DNA of 64,000 nt from NCBI GenBank assembly GCA_965115835.1, contig OZ220471.1, forward strand, positions 1 to 64,000, given 5' to 3'. Shown here piece by piece: positions 20,001 through 27,645 of this stretch (its first letter is position 1; each line of letters opens with the position of its first letter). A model generated the notes under the pieces. That model saw only the letters and a list, made by a program, of their open reading frames with translations, searched no databases and had not been told where the DNA came from. A program made the position numbers and the translations under genes. Origin of the DNA: Foliamicus sp965115835 (GTDB taxonomy: Bacteria > Pseudomonadota > Gammaproteobacteria > Steroidobacterales > Foliamicaceae).

Positions 20001-23000
20001 GACAAGGATCTGGAGATTGCTCCGCATCCGTATGGGGTGCTTGAGGTGACGATGACGGGGGATTACTCGGATCGCTTCAAGCTGGTGATGATAGGGGACG
20101 AGGACAACGATCCGGCCACGGTTCAGTATGAGATCTGGACCAAGTCGGCTGCCGAGTTGTCGGTGGATGCGATGGGGCGGAAGCTGGCGACTCCGATTGA
20201 GCCGATTGACTTCGAGGTGACGGAGGAGGTGGATCTGACGATCAAGGTGAAGGACGGCAAGGGTTTGTCCGACGAGCAGGGTCGCGAGGAGGACGACCGC
20301 GAGATCACCATTGACATTGACGATGCGGCGGACGCCAAGCCGATGTTCGATCACACCGATATCAGTCACTCGTCGAAGTCTCGCAGCGCCGCTCTTCGCA
20401 CCACGACACTGACGGTGAACCAGTCGGAGACTTCCAAGCTGGTGATAGTGATTCCTCTGGAGGATGTTTGGAGCGACGCAGACAGCGACATTGACGATCT
20501 TCGGTTCGAGGTTGGGGGTCGTGCGGGTCTTCCTTCGTGGGTGACTGTGTATGGTCCGGACGAATGGGAGGACATAGAGGATCGGCGCAGCGATGTTTCT
20601 TCGAGCGATCGTCCCACCGGGGTGCGCGACGGCGACCGTGTTGTGGTGCTGGTGGTTGACCGCACGGACGGTGAGGACGGCGACAACACCCGGGCGGGCA
20701 AGGCTCTTGCACGCTTCACGCTGACGGCTCGCGACGACGACGGCAACGCTCAAACCGAGGTTGTGAGCATTGATGTCAAGGACGCCAACGTGGACTTCAC
20801 GCCGGCCGCCAGCAAGCCGGTTGCGATCATCGGGGGCGACGATCCCAACACTGCGGGTCCGGCCGAACTGACCTTCAAGGTCGATACCAGCCACGATCCG
20901 GATATAGCGGGCGGCGAGGAGCCGGTTGTGGTGCTCTACTATTTCGGGTCTGGGAAAGTCAGCGACCGGGCCAACGGGTGGAGCGCCTTGACGGCTGCCG
21001 AAGTTTCATCGGCGATAGGTCTTGGTGGCTCCTATGCATCGTACTTCACCACTACCGGGCCGCGTACTTTTCAGCTGGATTTGAACGGAGACGGGACGAA
21101 CAGCTTTTTGGGCAAGAACCTCGTTTTCTTTGCTCGCTATTTCAAGTTGGATCCGGCCACCCAGAAGGTGGTGTCGAGCAAGTTCTTTCTGACGCAAACG
21201 GGCGTCCTCAAGGCGGGTGGCGGCGACGGCGCGGTGGTTGTCGATCTGGACCTGACGACGAAGGCGAAGAGCGCCACCGAAGATGTCCTGAATGTTGGGG
21301 TGGCGGCCTTGGGCACAACGGCCACCACGGCCACGGTTGTGCTTCAGGCTTCCGAGACCGGCACGAGCGGCTGGATTACCGTTGCCCGCAAGACGGTGAC
21401 GCTTTCCAGCGGCAAGGGCGATGCGGAGTTCGAGGTAACGAACGACGAGGGCGAAGCCGGCAACGGCGGCGGTCTGTACTACCGTGCAGTCTTTACGGGT
21501 ACCGATCTGCCCCGCACGGAGAGCGGGACGATCCGGTTGGGCGACATGACCGATCCGTATCCCGGCGACGACGATACGGATGTGCTGGGGCCCGCCTCGC
21601 CGACCGAGGGCGACATTCTGCGCGTGAAGCTGCTGGATTGGCGCGAGGCCATTGCCGAAGTCCAGTGGCAGGTGAGCGACGGCAGGGGGGGGTATGTGGA
21701 TATTGCTGGCGAGACCGGCCACACCCTGACGCTGACCAAGGCGATTGTCGGCGCGCATGTGGGTCAGGTGAAGGTGCGGGCCAAGGTGACGTACCGGGGT
21801 CAGAGCGACGATTCATCCACCGGTGTGGACGAATCCCTTTTCGTGACGTGGCTGGAGTATTCCGCGGAGATCGATCTCATTGCCAGTACTGAGCGCAACA
21901 GTCCTCCCGAGGTGGCGACTGTGCCGACCGGCGGCGCGCACGCGATTTATGTCGAGACGCAGCCGGTGACGGCCGGGGGCGTTCAGCCGGCCGCAATTCA
22001 CAGGGACATGGATATATTGTCGAACATCTTCCACGACCCGGACGGCGACGAACTGGTCTACCAAATCCGGGACGTGCGAGGTGAGGGTCCTGATCCTGCG
22101 CTGAACCTCGGGTTGGCGAGTGAGTTTTGGTCTTCCTCTGCCACCCAGGCCGGCAGGATATTGGCCTGGGTCGATCAGCACAGCGACTCCATCGGCTTTG
22201 CCGCCAACAACCCGTCGGATGTCGACGCTGCGGCCGACACTACGGATGCTGCGGGCAATTACATTGTCCTCATCGTTCGGGCCGCCGACCCGTACAGCGA
22301 TAACGGCATTGCTTCTGCAGTCAGAGGAGGCGATCCTTCTACCTATGCCCAGGTCGAGGTCAATGTGCACGTCAACGTGGCGCCCACGGCCATAAAGTTG
22401 CAGTCTGTCCACAACGGAACGAATGTGGGCGACAAGGCCGATCTTCCGGCTTCCGGCACGGCCACGGCGCTGCTGGTTCCGGACAACACCAACAAGCCGG
22501 ACGACGCCGACAGCAATCCCGACATGTTGACGTTCATGGACGACGAGTCGCAGGCCGCGCGCAAGGTGGCCGATCTGGATGTTATAGACCAGAACCTCAA
22601 GACAAACCGTTTCGGAACCCACGAGATCAAGCTGTCGGGCAAGGGCGCGGATCAGTTTGAGATCAGGGCTTCGGACGATAGCGATGGCAGCACCTGGGAG
22701 TTGTGGCTGAAGAAGGGCGCGACCTTCGACTTCGAGAAGTTGAAGAGCGCCACGGACACGGGCGACAGCATCACGCTGTCGATCACGGTGACGGCCACGG
22801 ACAACATGACGGGCACGGCGGGTCGTCAGTTGAGCGCCAAGGGCTTGTTCTCGGTTAAGGTGAAGAATGCGGACACGGCTGCCGATTCGGCGGCGCCCGC
22901 CACGCCGAGCACGCCGGATCCCACGGTACCGGGTTTGAAGGACGACTCCGACGATACCGACGACGACGGGCCGGTTGTGCCTCCGGACACTGGCATGGGC

Positions 23001-23090
23001 CCTGTTGGCGACCTTCGCGATCTGGCGCTTGAGGTGGACTTGCTGGAAAGCTTCGTGTCGCTCCTCGACGACAACATCGACGCTGCTTGA
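17076..23090 (+). CDS. Giant cadherin-like repeat surface protein, copy 3
   Basis: A 2004-residue paralogue, almost the same as copy 1. By eye only about fifteen base differences separate the last 3.1 kb of the two genes. The main difference is a patch at about 18880-19090 (EVDLKSLFTDPDGDEMSF and TLTGTGADRTVMGV in place of EVDLHSLFTDPDGDVMNF and RLMGAGADRTVTGV), where copies 1 and 2 agree with each other. At about 22181 it shares HSDSIGF with copy 2 whereas copy 1 reads HGDFIGF. Domain order is as in copy 1: basic N-terminus, lipobox-like LALDAC, ten prolines, three clear cadherin-like repeats, CADG-type domains, Asp-rich tail. The mosaic pattern points to gene conversion. The start is the ATG after GAGGAGG; a frame extension from 16908 is rejected because it would cover the promoter. 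Confidence 0.85.
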   Translation: MFKSPVAQLLQARLEKALRRRRENPSRADLFMIPVLALALDACGGGGSQRPTPPPPPPPPPPAAATITAADEASVAENADGAEVTSVATENATSVTVDDDRFEVVGGQLKLKAGESFDFEAWDGSPIEVTITASGAGASAEHTVSVSITDVNESPSLSVMEGERVPGDAGALSSLTVMENMMGSQLPPLVKFEVMDPDEADEDLLMGSMGRDAITLSDDRFEVIVDSEGSLWLALKSGASLDYEVDGSSVMVTVTFTDSAGNTAMATVEVMVTDGNDAPVFAQSSYSFDLHENADGSETAVMLGMVSATDQDSSDTHMFSITGGNESGNFMIDSATGALHYVGTGEDYRAQSMGPAYTLTVRVADNRGASAEATVEVMVLNVNEAPMFGQSSYSFDLMENADGSETAVMVGTVSAADPDEGDPVTYSITGGNEDGKFMIDSSTGAIHYVGMGEDRESDMSSYELTVMASDGSESSEVMVTISVMDVNDSMPMFVFGEDMSSYSFGLQENADGSETAVMVGMVMATDADGDSLTYSITGGNEDGKFMIDASTGALHYVGMGENYESSMRVHELTVMASDGEHEASAMVRVMVEDVNEAPMVRGAGLEPFALVAGREGRLEVDLKSLFTDPDGDEMSFMLSDNAPEWLNFSVTLTGTGADRTVMGVLSGTPPAGRDLSARVSIVAADGDGLEGSAALDVVVDARNSAPTSIYLSVEQSSGAVIRTSSVTVDENVAGALLGAIVVTDADDPRHPHGQHKFTFMVGGKSDDRFEVVDGQLRLKDGVSLNHEDASRIALRITATDMAVGDEAMAGEEASVSTTITINVRDVDAGDGPVAGKIGNWWVTLDEDLDAEDVREGDWLSFRLRLDGLDKMPAFVDEDGDTLTFSLSDDSPSWLQIDSKGRFTNKANMLAEAGVYEVTVIATDPAGNSARSTFRIAVAVSDSNDRDNDRPDIRDVIEYDYTEGTGARKVAEFTIRDKDLEIAPHPYGVLEVTMTGDYSDRFKLVMIGDEDNDPATVQYEIWTKSAAELSVDAMGRKLATPIEPIDFEVTEEVDLTIKVKDGKGLSDEQGREEDDREITIDIDDAADAKPMFDHTDISHSSKSRSAALRTTTLTVNQSETSKLVIVIPLEDVWSDADSDIDDLRFEVGGRAGLPSWVTVYGPDEWEDIEDRRSDVSSSDRPTGVRDGDRVVVLVVDRTDGEDGDNTRAGKALARFTLTARDDDGNAQTEVVSIDVKDANVDFTPAASKPVAIIGGDDPNTAGPAELTFKVDTSHDPDIAGGEEPVVVLYYFGSGKVSDRANGWSALTAAEVSSAIGLGGSYASYFTTTGPRTFQLDLNGDGTNSFLGKNLVFFARYFKLDPATQKVVSSKFFLTQTGVLKAGGGDGAVVVDLDLTTKAKSATEDVLNVGVAALGTTATTATVVLQASETGTSGWITVARKTVTLSSGKGDAEFEVTNDEGEAGNGGGLYYRAVFTGTDLPRTESGTIRLGDMTDPYPGDDDTDVLGPASPTEGDILRVKLLDWREAIAEVQWQVSDGRGGYVDIAGETGHTLTLTKAIVGAHVGQVKVRAKVTYRGQSDDSSTGVDESLFVTWLEYSAEIDLIASTERNSPPEVATVPTGGAHAIYVETQPVTAGGVQPAAIHRDMDILSNIFHDPDGDELVYQIRDVRGEGPDPALNLGLASEFWSSSATQAGRILAWVDQHSDSIGFAANNPSDVDAAADTTDAAGNYIVLIVRAADPYSDNGIASAVRGGDPSTYAQVEVNVHVNVAPTAIKLQSVHNGTNVGDKADLPASGTATALLVPDNTNKPDDADSNPDMLTFMDDESQAARKVADLDVIDQNLKTNRFGTHEIKLSGKGADQFEIRASDDSDGSTWELWLKKGATFDFEKLKSATDTGDSITLSITVTATDNMTGTAGRQLSAKGLFSVKVKNADTAADSAAPATPSTPDPTVPGLKDDSDDTDDDGPVVPPDTGMGPVGDLRDLALEVDLLESFVSLLDDNIDAA

Positions 23091-23116
23091 CCTGAAGAGC
23101 GGCAACTTGCGTTACG

Positions 23117-23149
23117 GCGGGGCGGGCGGTTGGTCCGCCCCGCTTTTTT
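23117..23149 (+). terminator. Rho-independent terminator of copy 3
   Basis: The stem at 23117-23127 pairs with 23133-23143 and is followed by six T. Relative to the other copies one stem A is changed to G, so one A-U pair becomes G-U; the hairpin is kept. Confidence 0.88.
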
Positions 23150-23260
23150 CGGGAAGACAGCCCCCTACTTGCTTGCCCGCAGGCCCGGGGCGCGTTCGAG
23201 GCGGGACACACGGCCATTGTGGCCGTCGCCTGTAGTCCTCTGCGAGCGTATACCCGGCGG

Positions 23261-23433
23261 CTACAGGAAGAGCTTGGCCAAGGTGACGATCAGCCCGCCC
23301 TGGGCGATCAGCGCGCCGATCCAACCATTTCGGAAGATCGACCTTGAGGGACTCGACATGCGTCTTGATTCGCGCGATTTCGGTTTTGGTTTCCTGCCGC
23401 AGTGTTTCGATGTCGCTCCGTGCGCCCGGATCC
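23261..23433 (-). pseudogene. Frameshifted relic of a DUF1640-like coiled-coil protein
   Basis: The minus strand encodes a coiled-coil stretch (DIETLRQETKTEIARIKTHV, then ESLKVDLPKWL) followed, after one extra base near 23320-23322, by a membrane helix in another frame (IGALIAQGGLIVTLAKLFL) and a TAG at 23261-23263. Removing one G would join them into the familiar C-terminus of small DUF1640-type proteins (family name from memory). The 5' part is missing: the relic begins just after the djlA stop. Together with the relic at 16816-16892 this suggests an older duplicated segment behind the giant genes. Confidence 0.6.
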
Positions 23434-23436
23434 GGG

Positions 23437-24255
23437 TTAGCGAATGCCCCGGTGCGCCTTGATGCGCTCGTAGGCGCGGTTGACTTCCCGGGTCCTTTCG
23501 CGGGCGCGCGCCATCATCGCCTCGGGCAGGCCGCGGGCCACCAGTTTGTCCGGGTGGTTTTCCTTCATCAATCGCCGGTAGGCGGTCTTGATTTCCTGAT
23601 CGCTGGCGCCGGATTTCACGCCCAGCGCCCGGTAGGCGTCTCCCAGTGGCTCCATGCGCGAAGGCCTGGCGCTCCTGAAGGCGCCGTCGGCAAACCCGAA
23701 GCGCAGGCGCGCCTGCGCTTCGAGCTGGCGGATATGTTGCTGCGACAGACCCAGGGCCGCGCCGATTCGATTCAGCGTGGCCCGCTCCTCGCGGGTCACG
23801 TCGCCATGCGCGAAAGCCATGAAGAACTGGGTGTGGAGGAAGAACTGACGCAGCAGGGGCTGGCCGCGGCAGGCCTCGTTCATGCTTGCCAGTTCACGGT
23901 CCAGGTTGAAGTACGGCGACTTGCCCTCGTTGAAGCAGTCGATCGCCCGCTGCATCTGCGCTGCGCTCAGCCGCATGCCCTGCATGATTTCCCGTGCGGC
24001 GCGAATCTCTTCCTCGCTCACCCGGCCGTCGGCCTTGGCGATATGCCCCATGACGCGGAAGGTGGCCGCAAAGAAGACTTGCCGCCGGTTTTCCGCCACG
24101 CTGGGCCCGGCGGTGCGGAAGCCCCTGGCCCTGGCGGAGAAGCTGCGATCCGCCAGGTGGCCCAGAAACAGCCCCAGGAATGCGCCGGGCAGGTTGCCGA
24201 GCATGATGAGGCCGAGAAGGAAACCGGCGGCTTTTCCGAGGAGGAAGACGTACAT
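23437..24255 (-). CDS. djlA: Membrane-anchored J-domain co-chaperone DjlA
   Basis: A 272-residue protein, the size of E. coli DjlA (271). It stimulates DnaK ATPase from the inner membrane. Seen: an N-terminal membrane segment rich in Gly and Leu (about 1-33), a TerB-like helical domain (about 55-185, with HIAKADGRVSEEEIRAAREI), and a C-terminal J-domain (about 205-272) with the essential HPD in RRLMKENHPDKLVARGLP. The ATG at 24253-24255 was chosen because the family begins with the membrane helix; a longer open frame to 25101 is only antisense of purC. It is divergent from purC with an 87-bp gap. The stop is a few bases from the coiled-coil relic downstream. Confidence 0.93.
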   Translation of the reverse strand: MYVFLLGKAAGFLLGLIMLGNLPGAFLGLFLGHLADRSFSARARGFRTAGPSVAENRRQVFFAATFRVMGHIAKADGRVSEEEIRAAREIMQGMRLSAAQMQRAIDCFNEGKSPYFNLDRELASMNEACRGQPLLRQFFLHTQFFMAFAHGDVTREERATLNRIGAALGLSQQHIRQLEAQARLRFGFADGAFRSARPSRMEPLGDAYRALGVKSGASDQEIKTAYRRLMKENHPDKLVARGLPEAMMARARERTREVNRAYERIKAHRGIR

Positions 24256-24342
24256 TGGGAGGGTTCGTGCGCCCTTGATCCTGATCTCTTGCCGGGCAGG
24301 ACATAGAATACGCCCCGCACGCACAGACGAGGGAGCAGGCAG

Positions 24343-25227
24343 TTGACCGTATCGTATACCGAAATCCCGGGCTTGCAGACCATCGGGCGCGGCAAGGTGC
24401 GCGACCTGTACGCTGCGGGCGAGGATCGTCTGGCGCTGGTTGCCAGCGACCGCATTTCCGCCCACGATGTGGTCCTGCCGGATCCGATACCGGGAAAGGG
24501 CGCGGTGCTGACCGCGCTGTCGCGTTACTGGTTCGCCCGCACCCGGCACATCGTCGGGAACGCGCTGCTGGATACGCCTCTGGATGAAGTGGTCGATGGC
24601 CTTGAGCCGCCGGAACTCGCCGAACTCGCCTCCCGGTCGGTCCTGATGGAAAGAGTGAGGGCGCTGCCGATCGAGGCTGTCGTCCGCGGTTACCTGATCG
24701 GGTCCGGTTGGAAGGACTATCAGGCCAGCGGAGAGGTTTGCGGCATCCGGCTGCCGGCGGGATTGCGGCTTGCCGAGCGCCTGCCCGAAGCCATTTTTAC
24801 GCCCGCTACCAAGGCGGCGCCGGGCGAGCACGACCGCAATATCGGCATCGACGAGGCAGCGGAGCGGGTGGGCCGGGAGTTGGCGGAGCGGGTGCGCGAC
24901 ATTTCCTTGGCGCTGTTCGCATTCGGCTCGCAGCACGCGGCCGCGCGCGGCATCGTGGTGGCGGACACCAAGTTCGAGTTCGGAATCAACAGCGCGGGCG
25001 AACTGGTTCTCATCGACGAGGTGCTCACGCCCGATTCCTCGCGCTTCTGGCCCGCGGACGGCTATCGTGTGGGTGTGTCGCCTCCGAGTTACGACAAGCA
25101 ATACGTGCGCGACTATCTGGATTCGGTTTCCTGGAACCGCCAGCCTCCGGCGCCGCGCTTGCCCGCGGAAGTGATCGCCCGTACCGCCGAAAAGTACAAC
25201 ACCGCCCTGGCCAGACTGACCGGCTGA
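24343..25227 (+). CDS. purC: SAICAR synthetase
   Basis: A 294-residue phosphoribosylaminoimidazole-succinocarboxamide synthase: ATP + CAIR + L-aspartate to SAICAR in purine synthesis, cytosolic. Seen: GRGKVRDLYAAG (ATP-binding, about 12-23), ASDRISAHDVVLPDPIPGKG (about 35-54), AVVRGYLIGSGWKDY (about 109-123), PATKAAPGEHDRNI, VADTKFEFGI and IDEVLTPDSSRFW. The length suits the longer proteobacterial type. The start is TTG at 24343 with GAGGGAG at 24329-24335 as Shine-Dalgarno. tRNA-Leu follows after about 115 bp. Confidence 0.96.
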   Translation: MTVSYTEIPGLQTIGRGKVRDLYAAGEDRLALVASDRISAHDVVLPDPIPGKGAVLTALSRYWFARTRHIVGNALLDTPLDEVVDGLEPPELAELASRSVLMERVRALPIEAVVRGYLIGSGWKDYQASGEVCGIRLPAGLRLAERLPEAIFTPATKAAPGEHDRNIGIDEAAERVGRELAERVRDISLALFAFGSQHAAARGIVVADTKFEFGINSAGELVLIDEVLTPDSSRFWPADGYRVGVSPPSYDKQYVRDYLDSVSWNRQPPAPRLPAEVIARTAEKYNTALARLTG

Positions 25228-25341
25228 CTGTTTTCGAACGCATTCCTGTCCCTGGCCGCTGCAATCGTGACCCGGCCCGCTTCGCGGTTCCCGTGACCGG
25301 ACAAGGGTTCGAGGCCGGTCGGTCTATATAATGGGCATATC

Positions 25342-25425
25342 GCGGAAGTGGCGGAATTGGCAGACGCGCAGGATTTAGGTTCCTGTGGGGTTATCCCCTT
25401 GAGAGTTCGAATCTCTCCTTTCGCA
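25342..25425 (+). tRNA. tRNA-Leu (UAG)
   Basis: A class II tRNA of 84 bases: acceptor GCGGAAG pairs with CTTTCGC (one G-U), anticodon stem CAGGA/TCCTG with loop TTTAGGT giving anticodon UAG, a variable arm, T-arm GAGAG/CTCTC with TTCGAAT, and discriminator A. CCA is not encoded. A TATAAT at 25327-25332, ten bases upstream, looks like a -10 box; no -35 is seen. Confidence 0.95.
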
Positions 25426-25469
25426 TTGGTGTCCCATCCTGTGGGCAGGCTCCTGGTGGCCCGGTTCCT

Positions 25470-26831
25470 GTGAATTTCGACGGCGCAAGTTACAAGGTAG
25501 AGGCTGGCGAGGGACTTCGTCGCACCTTGCATGTGCAGCTTCCGGCTGCCGTCATGCAGGAGGAATTCCGGCTGCGGCTGGGCGCCTTGAGGCGTCGCAC
25601 CCGTATTCGCGGCTTTCGTCCGGGCAAGGCGCCCGTCAAGCTGATCCGGCAGCGCCATGGTCAGGGCATCTGGGACGAGCTGATCCGCGAGGCCATCAGG
25701 CGAAGCCTCCGCGAGGGCATGAGGCATTGCAGCCTGCGCGCGGTGGGTAGCGCAGAGATCAAGGCGAAGAGGGTCGATGAAGGCTCGGATCTGACGTATG
25801 AGGCCACTTTCGATGTGCTTCCCGATATCGAGTGGAAAGGACTGGACGCACTGACCTACGAGGAACCTGCCGTGGAGATTCGGCCAGGCGATGTGGACCG
25901 CGCCATCGACCGCTTGCGCCGCCGGGGTTCGGAATGGAAGGATGTGCAACGGCCTGCGCGGGATGGGGATCGGATGGTGGCGAACATGAGGGTGTCGCGC
26001 TGGCGCAAGACGCTCGAGGGCGGTGAACTCGGGGAAGTGACCTTGATGCTGGGCGAGACGCGTTTGATGCCCCGGATCAAGGAGCGCCTGATGGGCCTGT
26101 CCGTCTCGCAGAAGCAGAAATTCCGTCTGAGAATGCCGCCGGACTATCCTGATGAAAGCCTGCGCGGCAAGCGCGTCCTCTACGAGGTGGAGGTGATTGG
26201 CCTGTCCGAGCCCGAGCTTCCGGACCTCGACGACGAGTTTGTTGGCAAGCTGGGAGTGGACAGCGGCCGGATCGAGGATCTGCGCTCCAGCGTGCAGACC
26301 GCTCTTGAGCGGGAGCTGAAATCCGCCTGTGAGTTCCACAAGAGGCAGGCTCTTTTCGACCAGTTGCTTGCCGCAAACGAGGGGAGCGTCCCCGAGTCGC
26401 TGGTGGGCCAGGAGATCGAGCAGATGCTTTTGGACCTTTCTGCAGAGCCTTCGTCAGGCGGGGAAGGGGAGGAAGGAACCACGCAGCAAGACGAAACGTT
26501 GCAGGAAACACCCGTGATACGCGCTGCGGCGGAAGGCCGCGTTCGGCTGCGGCTGCTGGTGGGGGAGCTGGCTGCGCGCGAACGGCTGGGTCCCGACGAT
26601 CAGCTCCTGATGAAGCGGTTGCGGGCCTTGGCGGCGTCCGCCGAGGATCCGGAGGCGGCGCTGGAGGAGTTCACAGAGAGCCGGGGCATGATGAATCGAA
26701 TGCGCGCCGGAATCTGCGAGGAACAGGTGCTCGAATGGCTCTATGAGCGCGCCGCCGTCACTCGGCGCGAGATGAGCCTCGACGAATTCATGCAACCCAT
26801 GCCGCCCATCCTCAGCGGCGGAGCGCGATGA
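25470..26831 (+). CDS. tig: Trigger factor, ribosome-associated chaperone
   Basis: A 453-residue chaperone that binds ribosomal protein L23 at the exit tunnel and folds nascent chains. Order: ribosome-binding domain (about 1-120) with the signature RIRGFRPGKAPVKLI (about 45-59); FKBP-type PPIase domain (about 155-250); C-terminal helical chaperone domain. The Glu/Gln-rich insertion near 330-345 (GGEGEEGTTQQDE) is a local oddity. The start is GTG, giving an N-terminus that aligns with the family. Position first in tig-clpP-clpX-lon fits the usual gammaproteobacterial order. clpP begins 127 bp downstream. Confidence 0.95.
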   Translation: MNFDGASYKVEAGEGLRRTLHVQLPAAVMQEEFRLRLGALRRRTRIRGFRPGKAPVKLIRQRHGQGIWDELIREAIRRSLREGMRHCSLRAVGSAEIKAKRVDEGSDLTYEATFDVLPDIEWKGLDALTYEEPAVEIRPGDVDRAIDRLRRRGSEWKDVQRPARDGDRMVANMRVSRWRKTLEGGELGEVTLMLGETRLMPRIKERLMGLSVSQKQKFRLRMPPDYPDESLRGKRVLYEVEVIGLSEPELPDLDDEFVGKLGVDSGRIEDLRSSVQTALERELKSACEFHKRQALFDQLLAANEGSVPESLVGQEIEQMLLDLSAEPSSGGEGEEGTTQQDETLQETPVIRAAAEGRVRLRLLVGELAARERLGPDDQLLMKRLRALAASAEDPEAALEEFTESRGMMNRMRAGICEEQVLEWLYERAAVTRREMSLDEFMQPMPPILSGGAR

Positions 26832-26958
26832 GCGCGGGCGCCTTGCTTTCGGGGCGTGTTCGGGCCACGAATGGCGGCGAAGCCGGGCGCCGGGGATGGA
26901 TGGATGCGCCTTTTGGAAAGGCGCGAGACGGCGCGGCGGGCGCGCCGGAGAATGCAAT

Positions 26959-27588
26959 ATGAACGAGCAAGCACTGAATCTGGTGCCGATGGTGGTGGAG
27001 CAAACTGCCCGCGGCGAGCGCGCCTACGACATCTACTCGCGCCTGCTCAAGGAAAGGCTGGTGTTTGTGGTGGGCGCGGTGGACGACCACATGGCGAACC
27101 TGATTGTGGCGCAACTGATCTTCCTGGAGTCGGAAAACCCCGGCAAGGATATCAGCCTCTACATCAATTCCCCCGGCGGACTGGTGAGTTCCGGGCTTTC
27201 CATCTATGACACCATGCAATTCATCAAGCCCGATGTCAGCACCCTGTGCCTTGGCCAGGCCGCCAGCATGGGCGCACTGCTGCTCGCCGGCGGAGCCCGG
27301 GGCAAGCGCTACTGCCTGCCGCACTCGCGCGTGATGATCCACCAGCCCATGGGGGGATACCAGGGTCAGGCTTCGGATGTGGACATCCACGCCCGCGAAA
27401 TACTGAAGACCCGAGAGCGTCTCGACAGGATCCTGGCGGAGCACACCGGCCAGCCCCTCAAGCGTATCGCCCGCGACACCGACCGCGATCATTTCATGGG
27501 TGGCGAAGAGGCCTGCGCCTACGGCCTGATCGACAAGGTTCTCGCCAGCCGCGAGGACATTACCGGCCCCGGGGAGAAGACGGAATAG
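26959..27588 (+). CDS. clpP: ATP-dependent Clp protease proteolytic subunit
   Basis: A 209-residue serine peptidase forming the two-ring tetradecamer that degrades proteins fed by ClpX. Seen: YINSPGGLVSSGLSIYDTMQ, catalytic Ser103 in GQAASMGALLLAGG, catalytic His128 in RVMIHQPMGG, and the Asp-containing region RDTDRDHFMGGEEACAYGLID. The short N-terminal propeptide-like segment (ALNLVPMVVEQT) is typical. The start is the ATG preceded by GGAG at about 26947-26950; an earlier in-frame ATG gives a non-family extension. clpX follows 57 bp later. Confidence 0.97.
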   Translation: MNEQALNLVPMVVEQTARGERAYDIYSRLLKERLVFVVGAVDDHMANLIVAQLIFLESENPGKDISLYINSPGGLVSSGLSIYDTMQFIKPDVSTLCLGQAASMGALLLAGGARGKRYCLPHSRVMIHQPMGGYQGQASDVDIHAREILKTRERLDRILAEHTGQPLKRIARDTDRDHFMGGEEACAYGLIDKVLASREDITGPGEKTE

Positions 27589-27645
27589 CCGCCGGCGGTT
27601 ACAATGCCCGGGCGTCCGCAAGGCGCGGGCGTATCACGCAAGATC

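Larger units (their letters stand above)
2957..23149 (+). repeat. Three-copy 6-kb direct repeat array
   Basis: Three copies of a unit of about 6.2 kb lie in direct orientation: roughly 2957-9160, 10560-16703 and 16953-23149. Each unit runs from a TATAAT promoter element through a leader of about 105-120 bases and a giant cadherin-like gene to an identical stem-loop terminator. Copies 1 and 2 are separated by coq7 and rpe; copies 2 and 3 by about 250 bp. Large stretches are almost identical, so recombination between units could delete or amplify the genes and would be hard to resolve with short reads. Confidence 0.9.

Noticed and set aside
24256..25101. Upstream extension of the djlA frame
   Set aside because: It is antisense to purC; DjlA begins with its membrane helix at 24255.
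25293..25332. Complete sigma-70 promoter for tRNA-Leu
   Set aside because: Only the TATAAT is good; no -35 hexamer at an acceptable spacing.
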